The position numbers and the translations under genes are program-made. The notes under the pieces were generated by a model that ran no database searches, had not been told where the DNA came from, and was given only the letters and a program-made list of their open reading frames with translations. A DNA stretch of 64,000 bases from Stenogyne calaminthoides (lineage: Eukaryota; Streptophyta; Magnoliopsida; Lamiales; Lamiaceae), in assembly GCA_037126765.1 (NCBI GenBank), contig JBBCBC010000024.1, positions 19,937,554-20,001,553 on the forward strand. Direction: 5' to 3'. Of the stretch, positions 1 through 10,794 are shown one piece after another; within the stretch, counting starts at the first letter, position 1; every line of letters begins with the position of its first letter.

Positions 1-509
1 CTTAACTTAGAATATGTATGCTGCTTTAAAAGGTTGTGTGTGATTGTAAAACCGTTAATCAAAGCGGTAAAGGCACACAAGATTTATAGTGGTTCGGACA
101 AACCAGATCCCACGTCCCACTCTTCCCTATCACAAGGGGCACCAACTTAACCAACTTGGACTTAGATTTTTGTGTTAGTCCAACACAAGATTAATCGACA
201 GATATTTAAGGAGTTCTCACTCAACCGATCCCAGAAATCAGAACTAGAAACCCTAGTCTGAAATCTTGCTAAACAACCTAACCTAACTTTGGGTTTGGAT
301 AAGATTGTTTTGGTTCCAACTATGAAATCTTTTCTAGTGTTTAATGTAGCCTATCAGCTAGATGAAAAGATTTCTATGCTAAGAACTTATGGGATGAACA
401 CTATAAAAATTAACTTCAAGTTCGTGTTCTTCGTGTGGAAATCTGATAATTGCTTGAGCTTCTTGATCGTTTAAGTGTTTCCGTGTCTTCACTCTGAAGT
501 GTGATCCCA

Positions 510-518
510 TATTTATAG
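510..518 (-). promoter_or_regulatory. TATA box of LTR F
   Basis: The minus strand reads CTATAAAT, about 740 bp inside the LTR start. The context matches the TATA boxes of the other LTRs, so it is probably the U3 promoter. No transcript evidence is available. Confidence 0.5.
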
Positions 519-1082
519 ACCTTGAAATCAAAGAGCCGTTGGAGAGCAATTTGAATTTCAGGCTATATTTGGTAGGATTGCAGGATTGATGTGACGTGCT
601 TCAGGAACGGCATGGCCGAAAGCGTGAATAGTGTCTTTTATAGCCGTTGGAGAAAGCAGCACCAAATCCCGTAATTGTTGGCTCTGATTATACATGTCTC
701 GTCCTTATTGGTTAACAGACGCACTTTTCAATGTTGTTCTTCCAACTATGGTTGACATTCTTCTTGTTTGGATCATCGACGTATGATTAGGTGAAACATC
801 AGTTTTCACCTGGTGAGCTGACCTGATCAGTCTGAACTGATCAGTCTACCTGATGGAGTCTTCTGGTGCCGGTTGACTTAGCTTCAACTAGCAGACTCGG
901 CTGATGTAGGTCTTCTGGTCTGATCTTCTGGAAGTCATCTGATCTTCAAGTATTCTGAGTTTGAGCTTTATGACTTCAGCTGAGATATCTGACTAGATCA
1001 GATCGATCTGATCTTCTATTTTTCTCTTGCATTCTGGCCTGTCGAATATCAGCTGATCTTCATATCTTCAGATCTGACCTAT

Positions 1083-1109
1083 ACATATTGAGGTTCCCCC
1101 TCAATATGT
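1083..1109. repeat. Perfect 10-bp inverted repeat with G-rich loop
   Basis: ACATATTGAG at 1083-1092 pairs exactly with CTCAATATGT at 1100-1109. On the minus strand the loop and adjoining base read as a G run. It lies near the start of LTR F, in U3. Confidence 0.6.
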
Positions 1110-1257
1110 GACCTATCTATTACATCAGTTGTTCTATACAGTAATTATCAACTGGTATTCTATAAATGGTAATATAAACATCAGTCAGCTAACAGGTCTG
1201 ACTGGTCCTATTACATGTGTTTTTGGAACTTTTATCAAAACTATAAATTTCCCAACA

Positions 1258-2247
1258 GTCCTGTTTCTTCTCTCAGCAACACCATTTTGTTGTGGGGTCC
1301 TTGTAGCTGATGTTTCATGAGCTATTCCATTTGCTGCACAATAATCAGATATAATATGGTTTATAAACTCAGTTCCTTTATCTGATCTGATTTTGACCAC
1401 ACTTTGATTCTTTTCAGTACTGAGCCTTTTCAGTAGTTCAGGCAGTTTTATCTGAGTCTCTTTCTTACTGAGTAAGAATATGACCCATGTATATCTTGAG
1501 TAGTCATCAACTACCACGAGTGTATATTTCCTGCCATTTGTGCTCACTGGTGTTACTGGACCAAAAAGATCCATATGCAACAATTGAAGTATTCTCTCAG
1601 TAGAAACATCTACTTTACTTTTAAATGATGCTCTAATTTGTTTTCCGTTTTGGCACGCATCACAAACATGTTCTTTACTGAACACTTCATTTGGTAACCC
1701 CCTCACAAGTGCTAATCTTGCTAGTTTGTTCAGGGTTTTGAAATTCAGGTGATTCATCCTTTTGTGCCACAACCAACTGGTATCTGTGGAACTTTTTGCA
1801 ACCAAACATGTATCTTTAGGAGTTGAACTCCAATCAGCAAGATACACATTTCCTTTTCTAGTACCAGTTAGCAAAATTTTCTGTGAGGTATCATCTTTCA
1901 CATAACATAAGTTCTTTGAGAACTCAACATTAAATCCCTTATCACAGAATTGGCTTATTGAAAGCAAGTTATGCTTCAAACCAGATACATATGAAACACA
2001 ATGGATATGAACAGAATCAATTTCAAGAGTTCCATATCCTTCAGTCTGTCCTTTGGAGTTGTCTCCAAATGTGATCTGAGGGCCTCTTTGCTCAACATAT
2101 GTCACTGAGTATTTGCTTGTATCCTGTCATATGTCTTGAACATCCACTGTCAAGATACCATACAGTAGGAACCAGTTCATCTCCACTCATCAGTGCTATG
2201 TGATCTTCATTCAGCTCAGTGCCCTTGTTTTTCACCAGAAAAACAGA
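1258..2247 (-). pseudogene. Element A protease and integrase (truncated)
   Basis: This is the N-terminal half of a copia pol. Translation past the gag stop gives WYLDSGCSRHMTG around 2100-2140, the protease-site block with its catalytic Asp in DSGC. A frameshift follows near 2105. From 2105 the frame is open to the break and contains the GAG-pre-integrase zinc finger (LWHKRMNH and CDACQNGK). The integrase core follows, with catalytic Asp in LLHMDLFG, Asp in IRSDKGTEF and Glu in TPQQNGVAERRNRT. The product would bind LTR ends and insert cDNA in the nucleus. The integrase C-terminus, reverse transcriptase and RNase H are missing because LTR F is inserted at 1257/1258. Confidence 0.85.
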
Positions 2248-4649
2248 TCAATTCTTAGGTACCCATTTGGTGTAGGGTCCTACCAGGTTAGCTGTACCTT
2301 TTGGAATCCAAATCTGCCTGACAACTCTAATTACTTTAGAGTGGCTGATCTGTCTTCCATAAACATCTACATACACATTTACCACTCTAGGTGCCTTAGC
2401 AGTATCTTGTGTATGAGTTCTAGCCTTTGCATGAACATGAGCCTTAGAATTTTTCTTGGGTACAGGCCTTTTGTCCCATTGCTTTGGCTTTTGTGCAGTT
2501 GGTCTGTGTCTTTGTTGACTTGGGTTCAGGTAACCTTTACCCTTAGGCAAGTGGGGTTTAGGTTGCCTGTACTGAAATTGGGGTCTTTCAGTAATCTGAG
2601 GACTTGGTCTTTTCAGTTGAGAATGTCTCTGCTGAGTGTTTCTCTTCTGAAAATTCCTCTGTTGGTTCAGTGTAGATCTTTTCAGGTTTGCATTCTTAGC
2701 CTGAGGCTTTGAAGTACTAGCCTGAAAATTTCTTACTGAGTGTTCAGGTTTTCTAGCCTTTTCCTGAGGTCTGGGCTTTCTTACCTGAGCATTCAGTTTT
2801 TCTGGAACCATAGGTCCTTTTCCCTTGTCTAAAACTTTGGGCAATTCTTCAGTTCGAAGATTAGGTGCCACTTGTTTAACAAAGACAGTCTTAGTGCTAC
2901 TAGAAGCAGCATTCAGATGACCTTGTGAGGTTCCCCCTGGAATGTATCCCAATCCAGCTTTTATAGTGGCAGGTCTCTGATAACTCTGAATTTCATCTAT
3001 TACTTTAGATGCAGAATTCTATAGAGCTGGCTTCCTCTGCGCACTATCCTCACACTTTTGTAGAGTTTCATGCTTCTCAGAGAGGTCATTGAACTCAGTT
3101 CTGATCAGCTGAATCTCCTCAGTGGATTTCTCTAGTTTTCCATTTAGGATCTCTATCAACTTCTCTTTCTCTGAGAGTTGTACTTTCAGAACATCTAGTT
3201 CATCAGTAGTTCCCATTAATTGAGAAGTGATCTCAACAATACTAGAGTCTTTCCACTTAAGATTCTCAGTAATCAGTTCTTTGTTCTGCTCTTGAGTTTC
3301 ATTCAGCAGTTCTTGTAAAACAGCATAGTCCTTCATAAGACTCTCAAAAGAATCCATCAGGTCAAATTAACTGTTTACAGTGGAACTTGATAACTCATGT
3401 GCTTGTGTAGGAGCAACAACAGAGATAGAAGAATTTACCTCCTCCACAGCCATTAGACAGATGTCATCACTGTCACTATCTGAGAACATTTCATCTGAAG
3501 AGCTGGAACCTTCTTCAGAGTGTTCTTCCTCTGCAACCATGGCTTTCTTGCTGGAGAACTTCTTGTCTCTCTTTGATTGCCTTTCTTTTCTCTCCTTAGC
3601 ACTTAGGTCTGGACAGTCATACTGGAAATGACCTTTTTTTTACAGTTATAGCATTTGTTGGCATCATCATCCTGATCACTTTCCTCCTTAGTCTTGGAGT
3701 CCTTCTTTTTGGATGAAGATCCTTCAGCTTTCAGGTCTTTTCTCTTCTCAGTGGATCTGTCCTCAGCTTTAGAATCTCTCTGGTACCTGTGATTCCTGTA
3801 ATATTTTTTATATTTTCCATATCTACTATTAAGCCTTTCAAACCTCCTTGCCATCAGTACTAGCTTATCCTCTAGCTCATCCTGATTTTTAGCAAGTGAC
3901 TTCTCAGACTCTCTAGTTTTACAGGATTTTTCCTTGGCTTTGAAAGCCACATTTTTACAAGATGATGGACCATCTTTGCTGTCAGCTTTCTTTTATTTCT
4001 TATCAATAACAAACTCATAAGCTTTCAGCTCAGAGAAGACTTGTTGGTACGACATTGAATCAATGTTCTTGGTGTTTTCAATCACCACTGCATGAATATC
4101 CCATTTCTTAGATAGACCTCTAAGAATTTTCAATGCTACTTCTCTTTGTGGATATCTCTTTTCAAGTGCATTCAGATCATTCATTATACTAGTGAATCTG
4201 ACTTCTAGTTTGTCAATAGATTCACCATCTTCCATTTCAAAACTATCAAACTTTCCAATAGCAACTGAAAGTTTGTTCTCTTTGATATGATCTGTGCTTT
4301 GGCACATCACAACGAGTGTATCCTATATTTCTTTGGCAGTATTACAATGAGAAATCATTCCCATCACACCATCATCAATAGTGCTATATAATGTATCCTT
4401 GGCAATATAGTCTAGATTGACTAACTTTCTCTCCTCAGGAGTAAGTTGATCATCAGACTTTGGAAATTCAGTCCTGGGATCATTTCTCTCATTTTCAATT
4501 ACTCTGGGATTCAAAACAGTGAATTGGAATGGTCCTTCAGAAACCACTCTCCACATTCGTTCATGCTTAGAATACAGATGAGCCTGCATTCTTAATCTCC
4601 ACAAATCATAACTCTCTACAGAGAACATGGGAAGTTTCTTAGAAGGCAT
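2248..4649 (-). pseudogene. Element A gag (capsid, zinc knuckle, coiled coil, basic tail)
   Basis: The ATG at 4649 opens a frame starting MPSKKLPMFSVESYDLW. Domains in order are a copia gag domain (YDLWRLRMQAHL through LRGLSKKWDIHAVV), a Lys/Ser/Glu-rich linker, a CCHC zinc knuckle starting CYNCKKK, an acidic Ser/Glu stretch, a coiled coil (LQELLNETQEQNKEL onward) and a very basic Gln/Arg/Lys-rich tail ending KWVPKN. The protein would form the virus-like particle and bind RNA. It is long for a copia gag, as in SIRE-type elements. It is broken by stops near 4320, 3990, 3367 and 3018, and by a frameshift in an eight-base A run (plus-strand T run 3634-3641) inside the zinc knuckle. The intact reading at these sites in element C shows these breaks are copy-specific. 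Confidence 0.85.
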
Positions 4650-4754
4650 TATGTCTAATCCTTTTATGATTTCAGCAAATTAGATCTGTTCAGTAGACCA
4701 CGGGAGTCTTTTAGCAAATAAGACTATGGTCAACAAAGCAGGTGGTCAAGTTGA

Positions 4755-4774
4755 ACCACTGCTCTGATACCACT
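4755..4774 (-). other. Primer-binding site of element A
   Basis: Immediately inside the 5' LTR the minus strand reads AGTGGTATCAGAGCAGTGG. TGGTATCAGAGC is the classical plant PBS complementary to initiator tRNA-Met, which primes minus-strand cDNA. Confidence 0.9.
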
Positions 4775-6709
4775 TGTTGGTCCCGGTGCAAACGAGTCTT
4801 ACACGTGTATGGGGGGAATACACGTGTTCAGTGATTTTAAAACTTTTTCTTCACTGAGGTCAGATGGGTCAGGTTGTCCTGATGATTTGGCCCTGAGAAG
4901 CACAGATCGCCCTGAGTCAAAGTCTAGCTGAGACAATGATCCTGAGCTGCTTTCAGTAGCCTCAGATAATCCCAACTGAGCCTGAGTTTTCAAAGATCCT
5001 GAGCTGCTTGGAAAGCTACTCAGATGTGCGGAATGGTTGGCCCTAAGTTTATACTCGTTTTAAGCTTTGCTGAAAACCATCCTTTTAATGGAATAGTGAT
5101 TAAGGTTGTGATTCAGTTAGATGCAACTTTAGTGGATTGATTCCACCTGAATATCAGTGAAAATATGCTTTCAGTTAAAGATATGCAACAGATAATCAAT
5201 GCAGTACAGAAAGCAAATAACACAGCAAGTTATAGTGGTTCAGAGACTCAAGCTCCTACTTCCACTCTCTCTGATCCTCAGAGAAATTCCTTAACCACTT
5301 CCTAAGGTTTTTTGACTACCTCAATGTAGTTTACTAACCTTTCATTTTTGAGCTTTCTGACTACCTCTGTAGTTTACTTACTCAAAACACACACAAGCTT
5401 TCTGACTATCCAAGATAGTTTACTCACTTCTTCTCTAGAGTTTTCTGACTACCTCTGTAGTTTACTAACTGTTTACAACTCCAACTCACCAACAATCACA
5501 CTCAAACTACCTTACAAAGGGTTTGGGGTTTCTTGGTTGGTTTCCAACTAGGATGAGATGTCCTTTACAATTAAGAATAATGCAAAGGCTAGGATATCTC
5601 TACTAAGCTTTGGATATATCTTATCAAAACTAGGCTTAGTGAATGAGCTCTCTTCAATGTAAAGCACTTGGGAAATTCTTGGGTTTTCGAGTGCTTCAAC
5701 TTGCAATAATAAGTTTGAGCTCTTGAGTTGTTTACAAATTTCCCGTAACCTTCAACGTAGAGGGTCACAAGTATTTATAGGCAGACACCAAGGTCACTCT
5801 TGAAAAACTATCCGTTGGAAGAGATAGCTTCATGAGTTTCCTCTTATGGTGTGTAATGAACGACTATATTTAGGGTTTGAAACTCCCTAGCATGTTTTAG
5901 GCAAAATGCTTTTCATGCAGCCGGTCACCACTTTTTGCAGTCTGGAACATAGTACTACTGACATGCTTCAGTGACCTATCGCTTTTCAAAGGTCGATAAA
6001 AGATGTGTTGTTGTCTTCCTCTGATTGGCTCTTGTCTTCAGTTAATGTAGACAAACACAACAGCTCTTTTTTGGTCAATATCTCTGAGTGATATAACCTT
6101 AACAAAACTTTGTTTTAGTTCTTTTTGTCTGCATGTGAATGTCTTGGGCAATATCTATTTTTCTAAGTAATCGCGTTTTTCTCAGTATTGTATCCTTCAG
6201 ATAGATATTTTTCAAAGGCCTCGGAACATTCGTGTTTATATCGAGCATTCAAGACATTCTTGAAGTCTTCGAGAACCTCATGCCCTTTAGTATCTTGATC
6301 TTGATCTTCTCGAGTCTTGAGTCTTCGAGTCTTGATGTCTTCGAGTCTTGATTCTTGATGTCTTCGAGTCTTGAGTCTTCCGCGTCTTCAGAGATATACT
6401 GACTGGTATACTAAGTCTTCATCTTGAGTCTTGATTTCTCGATCTCATCTTGAATCTTGAATCTTCGGTTTCATCTTTTGAAACTTTTTCATTTCATCTT
6501 TGAAACTTGAAACTTCAAAACTTCTTTGAGTCTTCAGAATCTTCAGAATCTATCCTGATCTATATCTGCTGACTATACATGGTGCAGATAACATCCTGAA
6601 CACTCTAAAACTGAATCCTGACTTAACTATCAAGATTATCCTGAACATGTCATACTCGGGGGTTTTGGGATCTAATCAAAATCTTCTTTATTAAATTCAT
6701 CTCCCAACA
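4775..6709 (-). repeat. 5' LTR of element A
   Basis: The LTR is 1,935 bp, bounded by TGTTGG and CCAACA. It aligns along its length with the LTRs of B and C. The TATA box is at 5771-5780. Positions 5990-6550 differ from the element-B 3' LTR mainly at CAG/CTG motifs, which are scrambled here (see findings). Confidence 0.9.
5771..5780 (-). promoter_or_regulatory. TATA box of LTR A
   Basis: The minus strand reads CTATAAATAC, followed by TTGTGACCCTCTAC. It sits about 930 bp from the LTR start, at the same relative place as in B and C. It is the likely transcription promoter of the element. Confidence 0.7.
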
Positions 6710-7704
6710 TGAACCCCTGGTGGAAATGGGAGCTTCACAGATTTACAGTTCAAAAATCCGGTATCTTCAAGCAGTTCTTTAATGTACTTCCTCTGAGACA
6801 AATAAGTACCAGATGTACTTCTAGCTATCTCAACTCCTATGAAGTATTTTGCATATCCAAGATCCTTGATAGTAAATTTCTCGTGCAAATCATCTTTCAA
6901 CTTATTTATTAAGGAGATATTAGGGCACGTAAGCAACACATCATCCACATAAACTAAGAGGATCAACTGATTATCTCCCTCTCCTAGTGTAAACAAGCAA
7001 TGATCATAGGGAGACTGCTCAAAACCATAAGCTATCAAAGTTGCACAAAACTCACTGTTCCACTCCCTGGATGCTTGCTTTAACCCATACAAACTTCTTT
7101 TTAATTTACAAACTTGCCCTGGCAAGGCTTTAGAATAACCTGGGGGTGGTTTCATATACACCTCCTCCTTCAAGAAACCATGAAGGAAGGCATTATTAAT
7201 GTCTAACTGGCACAAAGGCCATTTGTGTCCTGTGGCTAATGCAATTAACATTCTCACTGTCACAAGTTTGGCCACAGGAGAAAAACTATCCTCATAGTCA
7301 ATACCAAGAACTTGATGATATCCTTTTGCCACTAATCTGGCCTTATAACGGTCTATCAAACCATCAGCCTTCAGTTTCAATTTAAAAACCCATTTACATC
7401 CTATAGATGTCTTGTGAGATGGGCACAAAACCAGATCCCAGGTATCATTCTGTTCTAAAGCAAGTAATTCTGCATTCATAACATCATCCCACTCCTTGAT
7501 ACCCCTAGCTTGACTAAAAGAACTAGGTTCCTTGGTATTATTTACAGCAACAAGAAAAGACATATGTATGATCAAACACCAGATTATGTGTAGGAGAAGT
7601 AAAAATAAGATCTGATGTAGGGGATGAAATATGTGTGATACCTGATGTAAAAGACATAGCACTACCTCCTGATTGAGAAACTGTACAATTAGAGACAAAG
7701 TCAT
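6710..7704 (-). pseudogene. Element A2 reverse transcriptase (truncated by element A)
   Basis: This is a copia RVT_2 reverse transcriptase that would copy element RNA into cDNA in the particle. The recognisable domain starts at about 7540 with GIKEWDDVMNAEL. It continues with IGCKWVFKLK, YKARLVAKGYHQ, CQLDINNAFLHG (motif A Asp), SLYGLKQASREW and the catalytic YVDD at 6940-6951, then FTIKDLG and YFIGVEIA. These motifs are intact and uninterrupted for about 270 residues. The last residues before the stop come from inserted LTR A, so the C-terminus and all RNase H are separated from it. The segment above 7540 is out of frame with the preceding integrase linker. Confidence 0.9.
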
Positions 7705-9129
7705 TGAGCCAAGCAGGTGCTTTATGAGATCTCATAGGTCTTCCAGTTGAGCTGGTGGAAGAAAGAGTAGATGAGGACAAAGGAATAACATGATCAGGAG
7801 ATATGTGAGAAGGAATGGGCGGATGATCTTGTATCTGGAGAAGATCAGAAGCAGTTGTGTGTGTAATATCAGAATGAGAAGGTGATTTAAATGGAAAAAT
7901 ATGCTCAAAAAAATTAACATCTCGTGAAGTAAAGATGGAATGTGAAGTAAGATCATATAATTTGAACCCTTTTTGACCAGGTTCATACCCAATCATGACA
8001 CATTTTTGAGCTCTTTGTTTTATGTGGACTGATGTTAGTAGCAAAAACTAGACAATCAAACATCCTTAGTCTAGAATAATCTGGTTGTTTATTATATAGG
8101 AGTTCAAAATGGGTTTTCCAAGAAAGAATGGCTGAAGGAGTTCTGTTGATAATGTATGAAGCAGAAAGAATAGAGTAGGGCCAGAAAGTATGGGGTAAAT
8201 TTGATTCAAACATTAGAGCTCTGGCTATATTGAGTAAGTGTCTGTGTTTCCTCTCCACAACACCATTTTGTTGTGGAGTATAGGTACAACTCTTCTGATG
8301 TATGATACCAAGAGTATTGAACAAAGATTGACAATCATGACTAAGGAACTCAGAACCATTGTCTGTTCTTATGATTTTAACTTTCCTGTCAAATTGGGTT
8401 TTAACAAGCTGAAAAAATTGGTTTATCAACTGAGTAGTTTTGCTTTTATGACTCATTAAGAAAATCCAAGTAGCTCTGGTAAAATCATCAACTACTGTAA
8501 GGAAATATGGAGTATTAGTAAGAGATTCTTGAGTATATGGACCCCATATATCCATGTGAACAAGCTCAAAAGGTGCAGTAGTTTGAATAGTGCTAGAAGA
8601 AAATGGAATTCTATGTTGTTTAGAGAGATGACAAACAGTACAAGGTATAGAATTCATCTTTGATTTATTACACAAAGGCTGTAAAAAAACTCAGATGTTT
8701 GATTACATTGGAAGATATGTGACCTAGCCTTTTGTGCCATGTATCAAAGGAAATAGAAACAAAAGCAGTATGAGGTGAAGCTAGAGTGCGTGTGTTTACA
8801 GCAGAAGATGAATGTGAAGCTTGATGAAGAATGTACAGTCTTCCAATCAGGCTTCCAGTAGCTATGTTGACTTTATTCTTCAGGTCCTGAATTTCACACA
8901 AAGTAGAGGAGAACACACATCATAAATGAGAATTTTGTAGAAGATAGGATATAGAAAGAAGATTGTATTTAAAGCTCGGAATATGTAAGACATCATGGAG
9001 GATCAAGGTGGGACTTAAAATGATAGTACCTGAATGTGTTACTACTTGTGTGTTTCCATTTGGTAGTGTAACAGATATATGAGATGTGAGTTGTTTTAGA
9101 TTAGAAGAGAAAAGTGTAGAATCAATCAC
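7705..9129 (-). pseudogene. Element A2 integrase
   Basis: This covers the end of the protease region (LHIPSFKYNLLSIS), the GAG-pre-integrase HHCC finger (WHKRLGHIS and CTVCHLSKQ) and an integrase core. The catalytic residues are Asp in LVHMDIWGPY, Asp in IIRTDNGSEF and Glu in TPQQNGVVERKHR. The long open core at 7983-8675 is followed by the SRLRMFDCLVFATN motif and a Ser/Thr/Pro-rich linker (7538-8044). Frameshifts lie near 8920, 8670 and 8000, so no full-length protein can be made. The product would insert cDNA into host chromosomes. Confidence 0.88.
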
Positions 9130-10374
9130 ATATGTCTACTTGCCCCTGTATCTAATATCCAAGTATGTTCATTCAAATTAGTAACTAAAGAGAAATCAAT
9201 ATGAATAAAAGGATTCTTACCAGCATACTCAACCATGTGAGCATAAGATGATTGAGTGTTAAACTGCTCTCCTTGTGCCCTTTCCAAAAACTTAGAAATT
9301 TCTTTCTGAATCATGCTGGTAAAATCTGGTGTCATATTCTGTGAAGTGGTGTCATCAATGCAATTAGCCATTGCCTTCTTAGTCTCCTTAAGCTTGTTGA
9401 ACCACTCTGGAACACCATGTAGTTTGAAGCAATCAGTTGCTTCATGTCTTTTTCCTCCACAATGAGAACACACAAGCCTGTCTTTCTCTTCCTTAGATCT
9501 AAACTTTCCTCTCTCACCATTGTTTCCTCCTTTACAAGGTTTCTATTGAGGCTTAAACCCAATGCCTCCAGTTTTAGAGAACAAAGCTGGTGCAGTCTGT
9601 GGCTCAATAGTATCAGTAGTAATATCACTTTGTTGTTCAATCCTCAAGAGCATAGAAAATGTTTTGTTGACAGTAGGAAGTGGATCAAGCAATAAGATCT
9701 GATTGACAGCACTTATATATGTATCATTTAGTCCTATTAAGAACTGAACCAACCTTCCACTCATCTCCAAATCAGAGAGTTGTTTCTCAATGTTGCAAGT
9801 ACAATTTCCACAAGTGCATCATACAATCTGTACAAATTCCTCCAATTCATCCCATAACTCCTTCATTTTCCCATAGAAAATTGAAATACTATCATGTCCT
9901 TGTTTCAAAGTATTAACTCTCTTCTGTAGTTGAAACAATTTAGGACCATTACTAACACCATATCTTTCACTAATATCACTCCATAGAGCCTTAACAGATT
10001 TAACATGAACAAATGTATTGACGATATCCTTCGAAATAGAACTCAATAACCATGACACTACAAGGCAATCAACAGTTTTCCACAAGGTCAGGTGAATCAC
10101 GATCAGGAGCAACTAGAGATCCGTCAATAAAACCTATTTTCGATGTAGCACCTAGGGCAATCATCATAGCTTTGCTCCACGTAACAAAGTTTTTACCATT
10201 CAACTGATTAGAAACAAAGATCATACCAGGATGTTCTAATCCGTGTATCATAAATTCCTTCGGCACTCGTTTGCGATCATCGGTGCGTTGATCATCCAAC
10301 GGTGCATAAGCATTGTTCCGTGCATTTGCCTGCGCTCCGCCTTGCGCTTCCGTATTCCGCCACGGATTCACCAT
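9130..10374 (-). pseudogene. Element A2 gag and protease site
   Basis: The ATG at 10374 opens MVNPWRNTEAQGG. Next comes the copia-type gag N-terminal block HPGMIFVSNQLNGKNFVTWSKAM and the gag core (ISERYGVSNGPKLFQLQ, YGKMKELWDEL). The CCHC zinc knuckle is CSHCGGKRHEATDC near 9450, and the protease site WILDTGASRHM is near 9130-9165, with catalytic Asp in DTGA. The frame shifts near 10090 and 9550, and there is a stop near 9815. The fragments overlap in different frames in the correct order, which marks decay rather than separate genes. The protein would form the particle and package RNA. Confidence 0.85.
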
Positions 10375-10394
10375 ATTTCCCCTCCGTTAAAAAA

Positions 10395-10412
10395 ACCTAA
10401 GCTCTGACACCA
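10395..10412 (-). other. Primer-binding site of element A2
   Basis: The minus strand reads TGGTGTCAGAGCTTAGG directly inside the LTR. This is one base off the initiator tRNA-Met PBS TGGTATCAGAGC. Confidence 0.8.
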
Positions 10413-10646
10413 TGATGAGAATATGGAAATCGACTATGGAGAAAACTGAATTGGAGATAAAACTCTGTAGATTATTCATTATTTTTACAGAGTACAAGAA
10501 GGTCTATTTATAGAAGAGGATAGAACCTTCTAGTCTAACTATCAGCATAACAAAATTAGTTAACCTCTACGGTATCACTAATCCAAGCATACAGTGTGTG
10601 CAGTATTAGAGCGCACGTGCGGGACGCGTGCATCTATTTCTCTACA
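10413..10646 (-). repeat. 5' LTR of element A2
   Basis: This is a 234-bp repeat with plus-strand ends TGATGAGA and TCTCTACA. It directly abuts the PBS and contains a TATA motif. The partner LTR is outside the window, so the outer boundary rests on the TG/CA ends. Confidence 0.75.
10504..10513 (-). promoter_or_regulatory. TATA box of LTR A2
   Basis: The minus strand reads CTATAAATAG within the short LTR, about 130 bp from its start. Confidence 0.65.
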
Positions 10647-10714
10647 GGTGTTCTAAAGATACTCCATCTGAAATCGTTGATGTGTGCCGCCTCATCTGGT
10701 GATTAGGTTTTTAG

Positions 10715-10794
10715 CCCCAAGAACGGCGGCGTTGGCGGAAGACAGTATGGAGGTGTTCGAAATCCTAGATCTGCTGCAGACAAGATCTTCAAAG
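10715..10794 (+). other. Candidate host exon next to element A2
   Basis: An unusually GC-rich 80-bp block is bounded by an acceptor-like TTTTTAG and a donor-like AAAG/GTGAGG. One frame reads GGVGGRQYGGVRNPRSAADK; another, from an ATG at 10748, reads MEVFEILDLLQTRSSK. I recognise neither. There is no supporting second exon. It may be the edge of a host gene disrupted by A2, or chance. Confidence 0.25.

Larger units (their letters stand above)
1..1257 (-). repeat. Partial LTR of copia-like element F (window edge)
   Basis: On the minus strand a sequence beginning TGTTGGGAAATTTATAG starts abruptly at 1257 and interrupts the integrase reading frame of element A just after its ERRNRT motif. This TGTTGG start matches the 5' end of the other copia LTRs in the window. 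Inside are a minus-strand TATA motif near 510 and a 'tatagtggttcggac' block near 90-105, resembling the 'tatagtggttcagag' block of the A/B/C LTRs. The LTR runs off the left edge, so length, partner LTR and target duplication cannot be seen. No coding sequence is credible here. Confidence 0.7.
1258..6709 (-). mobile_element. Ty1/copia element A (SIRE-like), 3' part outside window
   Basis: Reading leftwards, the element has a 1,935-bp 5' LTR (4775-6709), a PBS complementary to initiator tRNA-Met, a long gag, protease and integrase, and is then cut by LTR F at 1257. Its LTR, gag and linker are the same family as elements B and C. Unlike them, A keeps protease and integrase, so it represents the autonomous arrangement, although this copy has stops and frameshifts. 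It is inserted in the reverse transcriptase of A2: A2's frame breaks exactly at 6709/6710. The right flank is TGAAC; the left flank lies outside the window. Assignment to the SIRE/Maximus lineage is inferred from the long LTR, long coiled-coil gag and relationship to the env-like-bearing B and C. Confidence 0.85.
6710..10646 (-). mobile_element. Ty1/copia element A2 with short LTR, 3' truncated
   Basis: The order on the minus strand is a 234-bp 5' LTR, PBS, gag, protease, integrase and reverse transcriptase. At 6709 the reverse transcriptase frame runs into the LTR of element A, so its RNase H and 3' LTR must lie left of the window. The short LTR and gag with a short N-terminal domain suggest an Ale-like lineage; this is inferred, not tested. 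The flank right of the LTR is GGTGT. Confidence 0.85.

Noticed and set aside
3380..3631. Plus-strand frame antisense to gag of A
   Set aside because: Shadow of the gag coding sequence.
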